NCBI RefSeq assembly: GCF_003668555.1
Contig: NZ_RCWN01000002.1
Location: 1-64,000 of the forward strand
DNA from: Notoacmeibacter ruber
GTDB taxonomy: Bacteria; Pseudomonadota; Alphaproteobacteria; Rhizobiales; Rhizobiaceae
Reading direction: 5' to 3'
Length of the DNA stretch: 64,000 nt
The notes beneath the pieces were generated by a model. That model did not search any database. It was not told the origin of the DNA and saw only the letters and a program-made list of their open reading frames with translations. Shown one piece after another: positions 62,520-64,000 of the stretch (the stretch's first letter is position 1; each line of letters opens with the position of its first letter). Made by a program: the position numbers and the translations under genes.

Positions 62520-64000
62520 ATGCCGCAAGCGATCGTAAGGGTCGTGCCCAATGGAGGGGCGAAGACGGCAGGGCAAATCAAAGACCAATGGAACTATCTG
62601 ACGCAGTATGGCGCAGTCGATCTACAGTGCTCGGATCGCCATCAGGGCGTGACCGTTCCGCGCAACCGCTTTGCCGCTGACGCGGCGAGCTGGGAAGCGC
62701 AGACAGGCAACGAGCATGATCCGCATCGCGCGGGGCAGGATCTGACGACCCATCTTGTCGTCAGTTTCGCCCCACCCGATGACCCGGACGATCCGGTTCA
62801 GATGGAAATCTATCGCCAGCGCGCATTCGCCGCGGCGAGGGGCTGGGCGAACCGTATGTTCGGTCCCCAGCAGGACAGCCACGCCAATGAATACGACTAT
62901 CGGACCGCCTTTCACACAAACAAGCCACACCCGCACCTTCATATAACCGTCAATAGGCGCTCGACCCACGGCGACTGGCTGAAGATCTCGAAGCGGGATG
63001 CATGGTTCAATTACGATAACATGCGGAAGGTTCTGGTCGACGCGGCCTTTGATTGCGGGATCGAGTTGGAAGCGACCTCGCGGGCCGAACGCGGCATCCA
63101 TGAACGGCCGATGACTTATGCCGAATATCGCCGTCAGGAGCGGACGATCATGCAGCGGCCTATTACGTTGGAAGAGCACAACCGCCTCGAAGCCGAACGC
63201 CGGGCAGCCCAAGGGGATGCCCGCAACAGGGTCGGCATGGATCCGGGTGACGAAGACACACTCGAGGACGCCATGCAGGATGCCGGCGCCTACACACCCC
63301 TCCCAGACGTGAACGAGAATGGTGGAGAAGGGCCTGCCAATGCGCCGCCACGACGCGGCCGGACCGACGAACGCACCGCCGAGGATCTCCAGCGCGGTTG
63401 TACACCTCCTCCAGCCCATGAAGCAGACCAGGATGACGGCGGCGGACTTCCGCCTGGCGACGATCACGATGACGGCCATAACGCTGGAGGTGGCGGGTCC
63501 GACGGCAGCAGCGACAATGACGATCACGGCAATCCGCCACCGCCCCGTCCGCGGCGGCGCAGACGCCCCAGCTTCGACAGCCTCTACAACGTCACCGACG
63601 AGGAAGATGGCAATGATGATCTCGACGTCGGCGGTTCCGAGATGTCGCAGCAAAGAGAGAGCGTAAACGACGGCGACCGCAGACAGCAGGAGCGTTCTGT
63701 GAGCCGGAATGCAGAGCCAGCAACCGGTCCATCCTGGCAGTTTCGAGACACCGAAGCCCGTCGCAAGCGCCGGGCGGCAGAGAATGAAGATAAAAATCAG
63801 CCTAAAGCCAAGCGCGTGCGCACTGGCGGCCGGGTCGAAGCGGCCGAGGCTGGCCCCAGCAACGCACCGGTCAGTGATCCGCCCGCACCGGATAGTCATT
63901 CCGTCCCGCAGACGGAAACCGGCGGCGCGCAACGGAAGCGTGGCAAAGGAATTGGCGACGGCAACGCGTCAGGCCATCCCGTAGAGATGAGCGCTGCAGA
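62520..64000 (+). CDS. virD2: VirD2-like relaxase with bipartite nuclear localisation signal (3' end outside window)
   Basis: At least 493 residues from ATG 62520 (GGGAGG 62504-62509). The relaxase domain, about residues 1-210, has the catalytic tyrosine Y26 (QWNYLTQYG), THLVVSFAPP and the metal histidines PHPHLHITVNRR (H137, H139, H141), then the VirD2 signature ATSRAERGIHERPMTYAEY. The tail is acidic and Gly/Asp-rich, then basic: RPRRRRR near residue 343 and a bipartite RRKRR-x10-KAKRVR at residues 414-434. Agrobacterium VirD2 uses such a C-terminal signal to guide the T-strand into the nucleus. The frame is still open at 64000. Confidence 0.93.
   Translation, partial: MPQAIVRVVPNGGAKTAGQIKDQWNYLTQYGAVDLQCSDRHQGVTVPRNRFAADAASWEAQTGNEHDPHRAGQDLTTHLVVSFAPPDDPDDPVQMEIYRQRAFAAARGWANRMFGPQQDSHANEYDYRTAFHTNKPHPHLHITVNRRSTHGDWLKISKRDAWFNYDNMRKVLVDAAFDCGIELEATSRAERGIHERPMTYAEYRRQERTIMQRPITLEEHNRLEAERRAAQGDARNRVGMDPGDEDTLEDAMQDAGAYTPLPDVNENGGEGPANAPPRRGRTDERTAEDLQRGCTPPPAHEADQDDGGGLPPGDDHDDGHNAGGGGSDGSSDNDDHGNPPPPRPRRRRRPSFDSLYNVTDEEDGNDDLDVGGSEMSQQRESVNDGDRRQQERSVSRNAEPATGPSWQFRDTEARRKRRAAENEDKNQPKAKRVRTGGRVEAAEAGPSNAPVSDPPAPDSHSVPQTETGGAQRKRGKGIGDGNASGHPVEMSAA
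63759..63821 (+). other. Coding segment for the bipartite nuclear localisation signal of VirD2
   Basis: It encodes two basic clusters, RRKRR and KAKRVR, separated by exactly ten residues, the classical bipartite import-signal spacing. Confidence 0.65.

Overview
The window reads as part of a large repABC plasmid from an alphaproteobacterium, probably of the Rhizobiales (Hyphomicrobiales). The evidence is a repA-repB-repC replicon with parS palindromes and a counter-transcribed RNA between repB and repC, an Agrobacterium-type virC1-virC2/virD1-virD2 DNA-processing module, G+C-rich codon use, and catabolic modules typical of rhizobia and roseobacters. No rRNA, tRNA or CRISPR array was seen.

Layout. 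1-15413: a prodigiosin (tripyrrole red pigment) operon in the order pigD (cut by the window edge)-E-F-G-H-I-J-K-L-M-A-N; pigB and pigC are expected to the left. 15414-15903: transposase remnant. 15904-25139: a LysR-associated uptake and oxidation module made of an oligopeptide-type ABC transporter and a three-subunit FAD/2Fe-2S dehydrogenase of the opine/hydroxyproline/HcnABC type. 25243-40063: a myo-inositol catabolic island (dehydrogenases, RpiR regulator, ABC importer, iolC-D-E-B, iolA) with IolR-type GGAA-N6-TTCC operators. 40237-49178: IclR regulator, TonB receptor, ferric-siderophore ABC transporter, flavin monooxygenase and DUF2218 protein. 49396-49960: broken hipA. 50089-52410: a T-DNA-like unit. 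52411-54813: further foreign-looking DNA, an enolase-superfamily gene and a small ORF. 54858-55780: RES/Xre toxin-antitoxin. 55889-59959: repABC. 60351-64000: virC2, virC1, virD1 and virD2, the last leaving the window.

The outstanding feature is 50089-52410. Two direct repeats (50113-50137 and 52386-52410) share the ten-base core ATATATCCTG and match Agrobacterium T-DNA borders; the right-hand one agrees with the Ti left border at 21 of 25 positions by eye. An overdrive-like sequence (19 of 24 consensus positions) directly abuts the first repeat on its outer side, in the orientation used by Ti plasmids. Between the repeats lies one gene, a NeuC-like hydrolysing UDP-GlcNAc 2-epimerase. It has no Shine-Dalgarno sequence but has the look of a eukaryotic, especially fungal, gene: inverted CCAAT, a TATA-like box, a pyrimidine-rich tract, an A/C-rich leader, an ideal Kozak context and T-rich 3' DNA with AATAAA. 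The same plasmid encodes VirC1/VirC2 (overdrive-binding in Agrobacterium), VirD1 and a VirD2 relaxase whose tail contains a textbook bipartite nuclear localisation signal. Together this suggests an interkingdom DNA-transfer system with an unfamiliar payload. The type IV secretion genes (virB, virD4) are not in the window.

How the parts may work together (inference): repABC and the toxin-antitoxin maintain the plasmid; virC/virD process either the T-region or the whole plasmid for transfer; the opine-oxidase-like operon, inositol island and iron module are catabolic or scavenging functions fitting life in contact with a eukaryotic host; prodigiosin is a bioactive pigment. Whether any catabolic module consumes a compound made by the transferred gene is an open, testable idea.
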